Source: Cytobacillus dafuensis (lineage in GTDB: Bacteria > Bacillota > Bacilli > Bacillales > Cytobacillaceae). Taken from it: a stretch of 64,000 nt of DNA. Below the pieces are notes generated by a model. The model had not been told where the DNA came from, ran no database searches, and was given only the letters and a program-made list of their open reading frames with translations. The translations under genes and the position numbers were made by a program. The stretch spans positions 848,001-912,000 of the forward strand of contig NZ_CP042593.1 of the NCBI RefSeq assembly GCF_007995155.1. Direction: 5' to 3'. The number at the start of each line of letters is the position of its first letter. Positions within the stretch are counted from its first letter, which is position 1. This document shows positions 54,229 through 63,700 of this stretch, in pieces.

Positions 54229-54462
54229 GTGTTAAAGCTCATAGTTAATTACGCTATTTTGTTGTTGATTGGAGCGGAAGGCGCGAGATCCTCGAAAATG
54301 CATTCGCATTTCCTTCGTGCGGTGTTTATTCGGGGAAGATTATTCAAAGTCCTGCGGGAGAGCGAGTCAAAGGGAGACCCCGCAGGAGCGATAGCGACGA
54401 GGAGGCTTCCGGACCGCCCGCGATCGCTAAGTGCCTGCAGCGGAAATCAACAGGGAAGTTCA
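54229..54462 (+). repeat. RE2 copy 3: GC-rich dispersed repeat (long form)
   Basis: Begins GTGTTAAAGCT at 54229 and ends GGAAATCAACAGGGAAGTT. It has the extra block (AAATGCATTCGCATTT hairpin, CCTTCGTGCGG) between GCGAGATC and CCTGCGGG. It is nearly the same as copy 2 in the opposite orientation. Confidence 0.93.
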
Positions 54463-54487
54463 ATATATCCAAACAAAAAGAAAGCCA

Positions 54488-55210
54488 TCAATTTAGGCTT
54501 TCTTTTTGTTTAGGTTTTAATTCGCTTTTTATTAATGATGCTTCGACAAACAATCGTTTATCCGTTAAATATAAGGCGTCTAATGGGTAGCATGTCTCGA
54601 GTGCAATAGCCGGGTAAGCCATATTCGGCAGTGTATCGTTTACATTCAAAATTTGCTGTCCAGTCACTGAAAAAGTAAACACACCTTGTTCAGTTGTTAC
54701 GGAAAATTCCATTCCTTCTTCCAACTGATCTAATTGACGAAAGGTTGATGAGTTGTGCGCTGCAATGATGCTTGTTCCAATTTGTCCTGGAAATACACTA
54801 TCTGGCAGATGGCCTGGTGCTTTGGCCAACTCCTTCTGTCCAGTTCCTTCTAAAATAGCTTCATTAATCCCGAGATTAGGAATGGTAAGCATACCGATGA
54901 CCTCTCCATTTTTCGGCTGAACGATTAACTCTGGAGCCGGTTCAGGATACAGTCCAGTTTGATATTCCTCATGTGCTGGGATGGTCTCACCCGTATCGGA
55001 GCTTTTATCCTTTTCTGAGATTATATATGCAGTTAATTCTTGTACTGGATTTTCAGGAGAATTTTCCACATTGTAACTGGACTCTGCTTCTTCCCGTAAG
55101 GCATTGGACATAGCTTTGGAATAGCCAAATAGGAAAAAAGGGAAAAGGAGGACTAATAATCCCAGTACAATCAATCCTCCAGATACCTTCTTAAGAGTTT
55201 TTCGAGTCAT
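54488..55210 (-). CDS. Class D-type sortase
   Basis: The 240-residue protein has an N-terminal membrane anchor (residues 9-30), an extracytoplasmic linker, and a sortase barrel. Its catalytic His152 (IIAAHNSS), Cys207 (LETCYP) and Arg219 (TDKRLF) match the sortase triad. Class D enzymes in Bacilli cleave LPxTG-like signals and attach proteins to the wall. It lies three bases after the upstream surface-protein gene with no clear ribosome site, so it is coupled to it; that gene carries a SPVTG signal. Length and VIGMLTIPNLGINEAI region fit the family. Confidence 0.9.
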   Translation of the reverse strand: MTRKTLKKVSGGLIVLGLLVLLFPFFLFGYSKAMSNALREEAESSYNVENSPENPVQELTAYIISEKDKSSDTGETIPAHEEYQTGLYPEPAPELIVQPKNGEVIGMLTIPNLGINEAILEGTGQKELAKAPGHLPDSVFPGQIGTSIIAAHNSSTFRQLDQLEEGMEFSVTTEQGVFTFSVTGQQILNVNDTLPNMAYPAIALETCYPLDALYLTDKRLFVEASLIKSELKPKQKESLN

Positions 55211-55213
55211 CGA

Positions 55214-56767
55214 TTAATTCATACGGCGGCGTGCTAGTAATGGCAGTGAAATCCCTGCAAGAAGAAGAGCAGTTCCTCCCAAAACCCATGGAATCACATT
55301 CATTCCTGTAACAGGAGAAGTTGCGTTCTTCACTGGTGTATTAAGAGAAGTCACAGCCCAACCAACAGGAGCGCCTTTAATTGGATGAGACAGTGTCGTT
55401 CCTTCGATCTTTGCAGGCACTTTATTTAAAGAGAATGTGCCATCTACTAAAGTGTCATAGTATTTGCTGTTTGCATTAATTTTGTCGTCCGTATAGCTAA
55501 ACATGACAGCTTTTTCAAATTTGCCGACTAATTCATTTGTTGTAAGGTCTGTCACTTTGAAAGCAAAATTCATAAGTGCAGTTTCTCCATTAGGTGCATT
55601 CTTTTGGAAGTCCGCTAAAGGACCTTCTAACACTTGAAATTTCACAGTGTTTTTGAATGTACCTTCAGGGATATCGATTTTCACATTGCCATACTCAATA
55701 GAAGTAGCTTTGTTAGGTTCGATTGTCTTTTCAGCGACTACATTTGGGAAACCAAGCTTTTGAAAATCTGGCACTGTTGCAGGCGGATTTTTCACCTCTG
55801 CAGGAGAAGTTACAGCCCAACCAACAGGAGCGCCCTTAATTGGATGAGACAGCGTCGTTCCTTCGATCTTTGCAGGCACTTTATTTAAAGAAAATGTACC
55901 ATCCACTGTGGTGTCATAGTATTTGCTGTTTGCATTAACTTTGTCGTTCGTATAGTTAAACATGACAGCTTTTTCGAATTTGCCGACTAATTCATTTGTG
56001 GAAAGATCTGTCACTTTGAAAGCGAAATTCATAAGTGAAGTTTCTCCATCAGGTGTATTCTTTTGGAAGTCGGCTAAAGGACCTTCTAACACTTGAAATT
56101 TCACTGTGTTTTTGAATGTACCTTCAGGGATATCGATTTTTACATCGCCATACTCAATGGAAGTAGCTTTGTTAGGCTCGATTGTCTTCTCAGCGACTAC
56201 ATTAGGGAAACCAAGCTTTTGAAAATCTGGCACTGTTGAAGGCGGGTTTTTCACCTCTGTAGGAGAAGTCACAGCCCAACCAACAGGAGCGCCTTTAATC
56301 GGATGAGATAGCGTAGTTCCTTCGATCTTAGCAGGCACTTTATTTAAAGAAAATGTGCCATCCTCTAAAGTGTCATAGTATTTGCTGTTTGCATTAACTT
56401 TGTCGTTTGTATAGCTAAACATGACAGCTTTTTCAAACATGCCAACTAATTCATTTGTAGATAGGTCTGTCACTTTGAAAGCAAAGTTCATAAGTGAAGT
56501 TTCTCCATCAGGTGTATTCTTTTGGAAGTCGGCTAAAGGACCTTCTAACACTTGAAATTTCACTTTGTTTTTGAATGTACCTTCAGGGATATCGATTTTC
56601 ACATCGCCATATGTAATCGAATCAGCTTTTCCGGGATCAATGATTTTCTCAGCGACTACATTTGGGAAGCCGAGCGTTTGAAAATCTGGAACTGCGGCAA
56701 ATACGGAAGTAGCCAGCAGCGAAAAGGTCATTAAAATCATCACAATAGCAAAAGAAATTCGTTTCAT
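55214..56767 (-). CDS. Triple-repeat surface protein with sortase signal
   Basis: The 517-residue protein has a signal peptide (cleavage near FAA-V at 24-26) followed by three ~153-residue repeats (starting at P27, P180 and P333: PDFQxLGFPNVVAEK, then DIPEGTFKN and SHPIKGAPVGWAVTS). It ends in a sorting signal, SPVTG (484-488), a hydrophobic helix and ARRRMN. The repeats have no family I know. The downstream sortase is its likely anchor enzyme. Start ATG 56767 follows GGAGAGTGT. It is divergent from the oxidoreductase gene at 56970, which shares the 202-bp promoter region. Confidence 0.9.
   Translation of the reverse strand: MKRISFAIVMILMTFSLLATSVFAAVPDFQTLGFPNVVAEKIIDPGKADSITYGDVKIDIPEGTFKNKVKFQVLEGPLADFQKNTPDGETSLMNFAFKVTDLSTNELVGMFEKAVMFSYTNDKVNANSKYYDTLEDGTFSLNKVPAKIEGTTLSHPIKGAPVGWAVTSPTEVKNPPSTVPDFQKLGFPNVVAEKTIEPNKATSIEYGDVKIDIPEGTFKNTVKFQVLEGPLADFQKNTPDGETSLMNFAFKVTDLSTNELVGKFEKAVMFNYTNDKVNANSKYYDTTVDGTFSLNKVPAKIEGTTLSHPIKGAPVGWAVTSPAEVKNPPATVPDFQKLGFPNVVAEKTIEPNKATSIEYGNVKIDIPEGTFKNTVKFQVLEGPLADFQKNAPNGETALMNFAFKVTDLTTNELVGKFEKAVMFSYTDDKINANSKYYDTLVDGTFSLNKVPAKIEGTTLSHPIKGAPVGWAVTSLNTPVKNATSPVTGMNVIPWVLGGTALLLAGISLPLLARRRMN
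55313..56689 (-). repeat. Three 459-bp tandem coding repeats
   Basis: R1 56231-56689, R2 55772-56230 and R3 55313-55771 encode residues 27-485 and are nearly identical at nucleotide level, which indicates recent duplication or concerted evolution. Confidence 0.85.
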
Positions 56768-56969
56768 ACATACACTCTCCTAACATATATTTTTTATTGC
56801 CTACACTAAAGTAAACGGATCGTTTGCTTGAACGGTTTGATATTGAAAAAATATTTTTTTTAGTAGGATTCTTCTGAAAATCTATGGAATTCACTAATAG
56901 AATCAAACCGAAACAAACCATTCATCGTTATAAATAATAGAAATAATGAAAAATGAGGGAGAGTGGCAA

Positions 56970-58229
56970 ATGATAAAGTGGTATAGGAAACCGTACGGAA
57001 AGAAGCTAAAAAAGCTTCATTTTTGGAATGCTTGGGTGGTGGTTTTTTTAGCAGTCACAGGAATAATTCTATATATTCCTTCCTTGCGCGGCCCCCTTGC
57101 ATTCATGAGGGTAGGATTAAAAGAGGTTCATATAATAGCAGGAATTGTTTCTGTAATCATTCTTTTACTCTATTTCCCCTTAATCAGCCGACATGTGAAA
57201 CAAATTTTGGAGAAGAAAAACCAGCAGTTTAATCTTGGGTTTGTACTTTTTCTATTAGCAGGGTGGATGATATCGGGTATCATCATATGGCAGGAACGAA
57301 ATCTGCCAAAAGGATGGAGTGCTATTGCTTTGTTATGGCATGATTGGTTAACATGGATCGGGATTCCTTATGTAAGTTATCATTCCATATCACGAAGCCG
57401 CTGGATAAAAAGAAAAGTTAAAAGCCAAAAGGCACCAACAAGGATTATTCATCAAAATGAAAACGAACAATTAACTGCAGATCAATTTATTAAGTCAAAG
57501 TTGAAGAACTTGCCTTTTTCCCGAAAGACTTTTCTTCGCAGTGTGTTTGGGCTGGTCTTTATTTTTGCTCTTGGTCCATATATTTTTCGTTGGTTAAAAA
57601 GGATCTTTGATAATGGAGGAACTTCGATAGAAGAAGTTTCAAAGCTTGATGGAAATAAGATGATCCCAAATCCCACTCCTTTAACTGAGTCACAGCAGCT
57701 AATTGGCGGAGGAGCAAAAGGGGAATTTAGAATATATACGGTAACAGAGATTCCGTCTTTTTCATCGGATTCATGGAAATTCGCTATTGGCGGATTAGTA
57801 GATAAGCCAAGATTGTTTACTTGGGAAGAATTTTTAAAAATAAAGCGACGAGTTCAAGTTAGCGATTTTCATTGTGTCACTGGCTGGTCCGTTTACAGTG
57901 TAACATGGGAAGGCATTCCGCTCTCTGATTTTTTAGATCAAGCAGGAGTAAGCAGCAAAGCCAAAAATGTTTTATTCATCTCTGGAGACGGAGTATACAC
58001 GGATACTCTTTCTCTAGAGCAAGCAAGGATGGATGATGTGCTGGTCGCTGTATTAATGGATGGAAAACCAATTCCACAAAAATTAGGAGGACCTGTAAGG
58101 CTTGTTGTTCCTAAAATGTACGCTTACAAATCAGTAAAATGGTTACAGGGGATTGAGTTAATTGATGAGGAACATTTAGGTTATTGGGAAGTTCGAGGGT
58201 ACGATACAAACGCATGGGTAAAAAGCTAG
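56970..58229 (+). CDS. Membrane haem-type domain fused to a sulphite-oxidase-like molybdopterin domain
   Basis: About 419 residues. Residues 1-210 form a five-helix membrane domain with candidate haem ligands H17, H54, H124 and H138 (KLHFWNAW, EVHIIAG, LWHDWLTW). Residues 250-419 are an oxidoreductase molybdopterin-binding domain with the Mo ligand C302 (VSDFHCVTGWSVYSVTW). It resembles MsrP/YedY-type enzymes fused to their membrane cytochrome and probably reduces or oxidises an external substrate such as a sulphoxide. ATG 56970 follows GAGGGAGAG; an earlier in-frame ATG at 56946 lacks a site. It is divergent from the sortase/substrate pair. Confidence 0.85.
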   Translation: MIKWYRKPYGKKLKKLHFWNAWVVVFLAVTGIILYIPSLRGPLAFMRVGLKEVHIIAGIVSVIILLLYFPLISRHVKQILEKKNQQFNLGFVLFLLAGWMISGIIIWQERNLPKGWSAIALLWHDWLTWIGIPYVSYHSISRSRWIKRKVKSQKAPTRIIHQNENEQLTADQFIKSKLKNLPFSRKTFLRSVFGLVFIFALGPYIFRWLKRIFDNGGTSIEEVSKLDGNKMIPNPTPLTESQQLIGGGAKGEFRIYTVTEIPSFSSDSWKFAIGGLVDKPRLFTWEEFLKIKRRVQVSDFHCVTGWSVYSVTWEGIPLSDFLDQAGVSSKAKNVLFISGDGVYTDTLSLEQARMDDVLVAVLMDGKPIPQKLGGPVRLVVPKMYAYKSVKWLQGIELIDEEHLGYWEVRGYDTNAWVKS

Positions 58230-58286
58230 AGAGAAGGGGATATCCCTATCATACAGAGGAGTGGCGTACTAAGTTTGAGTACTTCA

Positions 58287-58327
58287 ATTAACCATCAGTG
58301 GGTACGAATAAAACTCCCACTGATGGA
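58287..58327 (-). repeat. RE1 miniature (copy F), stem only
   Basis: CCATCAGTGGG (58292-58302) pairs perfectly with CCCACTGATGG (58316-58326). Only the outer RE1 stem is kept, and it lies between two convergent genes, so it may act as a terminator hairpin. Confidence 0.8.
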
Positions 58328-58332
58328 TCTCC

Positions 58333-59229
58333 TTATGCTGCTTCTTCTGATACTGATTGACGCTTTTTCCCTAATAGGTTGACGAAAAGGACACCAGAGA
58401 TTGCAATGATGCCTCCCATGATGGAAATGGTACTTGGCCACTCATCAAGCCAAAGCCACGCAACGATAATTGCAATGATTGGTTCCAAATACAGCAGGCT
58501 TGTTACAGAACTAGCTTTTCCCATTGAAAGGGCAAGCGCCCAAGTAACATAGCCAATAGCCGCAGGAAATACACCAACAAAAATAGCAGATAGGTGTGCT
58601 TCCATTGTTGCATGCTGTAATTCTTGAACAAGTCCTGGAGAAAATATAAGAAAAGGCAATGTTCCAATCCATGTAAAATAAGCCGTTAATTCTATCGGGT
58701 GATAACGATCGAAGAGTGGTTTTTGAAAAACAAAAAATACCGATGTGGCAATTGCGGACATCAGTATTAAAAGGGCTCCTTGAGATATTTGCAGTGATTC
58801 TGCAGATCCAAAAGTGATGATCACAATCCCTATAAAACCAATACCTAGACCAACCCAGCCGAGTATACCTAGCCGTTCTTTTAATACAATTACAGCTAGG
58901 ACCGCTGAGAAGATAGGAGTTGAACCGATAAGCATACCAGCAGTACCAGCAGATACTGTTTGCTCACCGAAAGTTACTCCAATGTGATAAATACTAATGC
59001 CAATGAAGGCTAGTATTGAAATTCTAAGAAGATCTTCCTTTTTTGGCAACCGAAATTTAACGCCTGGCCAAAGTGCATACAAGACAAAGATACCCGAAGC
59101 AATAAGAAAACGGACAAGGATTAAATGGCCGGATGAATAGCCTCCGTGTAAACTTGCTCGAATGGCAGCAAATGTAGATCCCCAAATAATGACTGTAAAT
59201 GAGGCTAATAAAAATGCCTTAGCGTTCAA
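58333..59229 (-). CDS. EamA/DMT-superfamily transporter
   Basis: About 298 residues with ten predicted helices in two EamA halves (AFLLASFTVIIWGSTFAAIR; VSAGTAGMLIGSTPIFSAVL; SLLYLEPIIAIIVAWLWLDE). Such carriers export amino acids or metabolites. ATG 59256 is in frame, but GGGGGGAG five bases before TTG 59229 favours the latter. The stop lies beside the RE1 miniature that separates it from the convergent oxidoreductase gene. Substrate unknown. Confidence 0.86.
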   Translation of the reverse strand: MNAKAFLLASFTVIIWGSTFAAIRASLHGGYSSGHLILVRFLIASGIFVLYALWPGVKFRLPKKEDLLRISILAFIGISIYHIGVTFGEQTVSAGTAGMLIGSTPIFSAVLAVIVLKERLGILGWVGLGIGFIGIVIITFGSAESLQISQGALLILMSAIATSVFFVFQKPLFDRYHPIELTAYFTWIGTLPFLIFSPGLVQELQHATMEAHLSAIFVGVFPAAIGYVTWALALSMGKASSVTSLLYLEPIIAIIVAWLWLDEWPSTISIMGGIIAISGVLFVNLLGKKRQSVSEEAA

Positions 59230-59304
59230 ACTGCTCCCCCCAACCCATAATTTCATAAGAACAAGTTATCATGAGAGTGTATTGGACGCAATACGGGATG
59301 GCCA

Positions 59305-59584
59305 TTTATCGCAGATTAACGGGCAGTAAGACCCCCACTTCAAGGTTGCGAGAGAATGAAAGAAACCTAAGTGGGGGATCAACTGCCCATAAAGGCCCGT
59401 AAAATGAACACAGACTAAAAGCGCCACATCGTGTGGCAACGTCTGCGTGACCCACTTCCTGTGGGCCGCAACTAACCATCAGTGGGGGATGAAAGCCGAC
59501 TAAGAACGCCACGTCCTGTGGCAACGTCGGCACTAGCACGTCCTGTACGTCGGAAAACCCCCACTGATGGAAGTTTCACTTTAT
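59305..59584 (-). repeat. RE1 copy D (both cassettes)
   Basis: Reverse orientation. It carries both cassettes, with GCCACAGGACGTGGC in the first and GCCACACGATGTGGC in the second, and the flanks TTTATCGCAG and CACTTTAT. It lies in a row with copy E. Confidence 0.92.
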
Positions 59585-59656
59585 ATTGGATATGGGGTAT
59601 TCATATCTTTAGATTAAATATGCTATCCTATTAAAATAGGGTTTTTCCTTATATGG

Positions 59657-59814
59657 TTTATCCCGCATTAACGGGCAGTAAGAACCCCACCTCAAGATTG
59701 AGAGAGAAGCGAGGAAGATAGGTGGTGGACAACTGCCCGTAAAAGCCCGATTGGTTCAACTAACCATCAGTGGGGGATGAAAAAAACCCCCCACTGATGG
59801 AAGTTTCACTTTAT
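59657..59814 (-). repeat. RE1 copy E (no cassettes)
   Basis: Short form like copy C, 72 bases from copy D, same orientation. The 577-bp gap 59257-59833 is otherwise only AT-rich sequence. Confidence 0.92.
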
Positions 59815-59833
59815 GCAGAAAGGAAGTTAGAAG

Positions 59834-60016
59834 ATGCGGAAGTTAACTTTGATTATTCCAATTATGCTCTTTGTAGGAGCTCTTGCGATGTGGATGCTTA
59901 AGAGAGATTATTCGGAAATTGAATATGGTACGAGAGTGTTGATTTCAGTTGGGGCAGCTATTTTTTCAGGAGTCATTTCATTTTTCCTATTTAAGTCAAA
60001 TAAAGAAAAAAACTAA
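59834..60016 (+). CDS. Small two-helix membrane protein
   Basis: 60 residues: LTLIIPIMLFVGALAMWMLK and YGTRVLISVGAAIFSGVISFF flank a short hydrophilic loop; the tail is KSNKEKN. Start ATG 59834 follows GAAAGGAAG. The family is not recognised. RE1 copy E ends 19 bases before the start codon, so the repeat contributes to the 5' region. Confidence 0.6.
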   Translation: MRKLTLIIPIMLFVGALAMWMLKRDYSEIEYGTRVLISVGAAIFSGVISFFLFKSNKEKN

Positions 60017-60042
60017 GCTAAATGTTATTCTCATAGTACTCT

Positions 60043-60073
60043 AAGCCGGGAACATCAGTGAAGTGCCCGGCTT
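60043..60073. terminator. Terminator-like hairpin
   Basis: AAGCCGGG pairs with CCCGGCTT around 15 bases; the T tract is weak. It lies between the small membrane gene and convergent speD. Confidence 0.6.
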
Positions 60074-60117
60074 TAAGTGCTTCTCCTTCTAAAATTGTTA
60101 TAGAGTCATTTCAATGA

Positions 60118-60504
60118 TTATTCCATGGGGACAATGACGAGATCACCAGATCCGCGAATGATCTTTTTCGTAAATACATGTTTGGGTTGAAAAATGTTTA
60201 GCAGGTAGTCCATCGCCATTTTAGGATCAATTTCTTCCCCGCACGTATATCCATCAATGGCAGCAAACTCTTTTTCAGGATACGTATGAATGGACAAATG
60301 GCTTTCCGATAATACAACCATAACTGTAGCTCCATATGGATTAAATGACCATCCGGAAACTGATAATATGGTTGCTCCGATCACAGTTGCAGCATGCTCC
60401 ATATGGTGTTTTAAAAAATCTAGATTGTTTATTTTGTCAAATTCTATTCCCCAGGCGTCAACCACTATATGCCTTCCAAAAGTTTGATGTTCCGATGGTA
60501 TCAC
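60118..60504 (-). CDS. speD: S-adenosylmethionine decarboxylase proenzyme
   Basis: The 128-residue prokaryotic SpeD supplies decarboxylated AdoMet for spermidine synthesis. The self-cleavage site is LSESHLSIHTYPE, with cleavage between E67 and S68 to form the pyruvoyl group, and C88 (YTCGE) is the active-site Cys. The opening GRHIVVDAWGIEFDKI matches Bacillus SpeD. The only in-frame start is GTG 60504, which overlaps its own GAGAGGA box, so the initiation site is doubtful. No other spe gene is adjacent. Confidence 0.93.
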   Translation of the reverse strand: MIPSEHQTFGRHIVVDAWGIEFDKINNLDFLKHHMEHAATVIGATILSVSGWSFNPYGATVMVVLSESHLSIHTYPEKEFAAIDGYTCGEEIDPKMAMDYLLNIFQPKHVFTKKIIRGSGDLVIVPME

Positions 60505-60725
60505 TCCTCTCTAGCTTGCACTAATATCATACGCTGTCCTGTTGAAATGGCGTGGACAAAGTATAGTGTAAGAAAAAATCCATATTTCCTTTTTGAAATA
60601 AAAGCACGGTCTGATATTAAAACGATTAAAGAGAATTTTGCTGTATCTTTGATCATTGAAGTAGGTAATTCCTGAGTGTATGTGGCAACACATGGGGTGT
60701 TGGTGAAGTTTATAAGAATAAAAAA

Positions 60726-60758
60726 GAAGTAAATTTCCCAACAAGGAGAATTTACTTC
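60726..60758 (-). terminator. Terminator of the S8 peptidase gene
   Basis: GAAGTAAATT and AATTTACTTC pair with an internal mismatch region; on the minus strand the T run CTTCTTTTTT follows. It lies 20 bases after the stop. The remaining 60505-60725 stretch shows no recognisable gene. Confidence 0.75.
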
Positions 60759-60778
60759 CTTTTATTTAAGTTTAATAA

Positions 60779-63700
60779 TTATTGATTATTCACTACAGTT
60801 ATTGTTTTTGGCGGTGTTGTAACTTTAAATCCGAACTCATCAACACCATCAAATGTTATGGTATAAATTCCATTTGGCTGCCCCTGTTTTGGATACCATT
60901 TGGTTGACTCCATATTCCATACATTTTTATAGGAAAGAGTTTCTGCTACATTTCCACTAGGATCCTTAATTGTTACGGTCCAGTCAATTTTCTTATTTGC
61001 GTATGCAGAAAACACTGCTGGAGTTTTGTAGTTTACGCTTGGTCCATATACACTGAAGTATGAGATGAGCATTTTATAATCGATCATAGGTGTACCATAA
61101 ACAGTGTGGCGTACGTTATAAGCATAATCATATGCCAAAACAACTATACCCTCTGGTTTTGTATTCACAACATAGGAGGTCATTCCATCTTTTTGGATGA
61201 CGTATTTTCCATTTACGAAAAGAATGGCTCCTTCGTAACCACTTCCACCTTCTTCATCCACATCCCATGAGATTCTATACTTCCCATTTTCTTCTGTTAC
61301 TTGTATATTTTTAGCCTCAGGTGCTACTGAATCCACCTTAATAGGAAATTTAAGCATTTGTGGTTTTGCATTTTCCCAGTCTAAGGTTGATTTTAAGACA
61401 ATGTAATATTTATCGTCAGGTACTATATTTCCACTATCATCTGTCATATCCCAATATAGACCTGGATCTGCATATGCATACTTGTTAAATGGCATTAAAG
61501 TTTTTTTAATTTTTATATTACCTGAATTGTAAAAATCAAAATCAGTTATATGTTTTATAACATTACCGTTTTTATCTTCTACAAGTAGAACTAATTCCTT
61601 TACATTTCTTAACAAGGTATACTGAGGAAACGGACCATCTAACATTGATTTTGGTGATGTTGCATGTCTTTCAGGGTCTATTTTCTTGGTTAATGGATCA
61701 TATCCAAGAGGACCCTCAGCATCTCTTTGATCAAGTAAATAAGTGTAATTAATAAAGTAATTATCCGAGTCATATGCAGGTGCATCGATATTCTTTACAG
61801 CATTCCAATCTCCATAGAAGCCCATATAAGGAACGGTTAGTTCAGGTATTTGATTATTATCATGAGGTACGAGTCTAACAAATCCTTCAACAAACATATT
61901 ATCCTTTAAATTAGTAGCATTTGAAAAATCAATTTCAAAGTTTAACTCTTCTTTTTTACCCTTTTTTATATGAATTAAACTTGAATCTTCATTTGAAATT
62001 CTTTTTCCATTTACCTTTACATCTGCACCATCAACCCTAATGCTCTTCATCGTCAAGGTATTGGCTGTTTTATCTATCGTTCCATCTAAGTCATTATCAT
62101 AGTTTTTGACCGCTGTTTCATCTGTTAATACATCTATATATACGTCATAATTTAAATCTTTAGGTATTGATTTTCCATCTAAAGCTTGAACAGTTAAATT
62201 AAATCTTGCCTTGTTGCCCTTAATCTCTTTTAATGCAACTGCTCCAGCTTTTTCTAAACTTGCTTCTCGATCATAAACCAATGCAGGTGTTTCAATGGCC
62301 TTATCAATCTGCATTAGTCCTGAACCTTGTTTTCTAGGTGAATATGGGGTTTGCTCTCTGCTTGTTTTATCAATTAAAATCTTTGAAGTGTTCATCAGCA
62401 TAATTTTAGCCTTAAGAGCGGTTTCCATATTCTTGTCTTCCCCTTTGGCCTTTAATGCTTCAAGAACCAGTGCTGCCCCTCCTGCAACATGTGGCGCTGC
62501 CATTGATGTTCCACTAAATACATCATACTCATTGTTTAATGTTGTTGAATATATTCTTCCTCCTGGAGCTGATATTTCTGGTTTAAAGTCTAAGTTTTCT
62601 GGTGTTCCCCATGAAGAAAAACCAGACATTGTCTCTGCTCTATCATGATTTACCCATAACGGATTATTGGAGAAAGACATTTTTAAACTTTCACCATTTT
62701 TAAGTTTTTCTATAAGATTATTACCATCTGCAATACTTGTTGTTACTAATGGTAAATATGATGACGCAACAGGTACTCTCGGATAGTCACTATAACTAGT
62801 TGGTGCCCTCATAATAACGGCAACTGCACCTTTGTTTTGGGCAAGTTGTTGAATAGGGAAATAACTATTATAACTTTCATCTGTTCCCACCACTACGATC
62901 TTACCTGTACAATCTCCAATATCCTTAAAATCCTCATACTTTCCTGCCTTGGCATATATTAAATCATATTCCTTGTTCTCACCTAATCTGGTAACAATAT
63001 CAGCGTTCGTATATGTTTTTTGATAACCCATTTCGTGTCCAGAAGATAGTCTCGCTTTAAATACCTTTTGTTTATCATTTTCATAGGATGCAACTTGAAG
63101 TGCAAAAGGGCTAACACCTGGTGCTCCTACCATTCCGATGTCTGGATTTTCTGCAAATGGAGCTTTTGCCTGTGGTAATGAAACACCGTTTAAAGTACTA
63201 TAATAATCATTACCACCAGCTGCAACAACCATTGTACCCTGCTCAACTGCATTTCTGATCGCCTTTTGTAAAGGATCATACTCTTCATCAACTGTTCCAG
63301 TAGGGGAACCTAGACTTAGATTGATAACATCTGCCCCCATTTCCACTGCATGCTGTACTCCTGCGATAATATCATCATCCCAAGCTCCAGCCGCTGTATC
63401 GGAGAATACTTTTTCAGCTATGATTTGAACACCAGGAGCTATTCCTACTACTCCATCAGTGCTTTCATCTCCATTTGCTCCAATAATACCTGCAACGTGT
63501 GTACCATGGGCACCTTTTGGTATAACATTGTTATCATTATCTGCCCAGTCATATCCTGTTGGCACTTTATCTGTATAATAGACATCATTTACATCAGTTC
63601 CATCTAATTTTTCTCTTAAATTTTCCTCAGTTAAACGAGCCTGTTTTTTCCCATTTTCAGTAAGCTTCATATCCTGATGACGATAATCTACACCGGAATC

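Noticed and set aside
59306..59539. Open frame on the minus strand inside RE1 copy D
   Set aside because: It is composed of repeat sequence and is not kept in the other copies.
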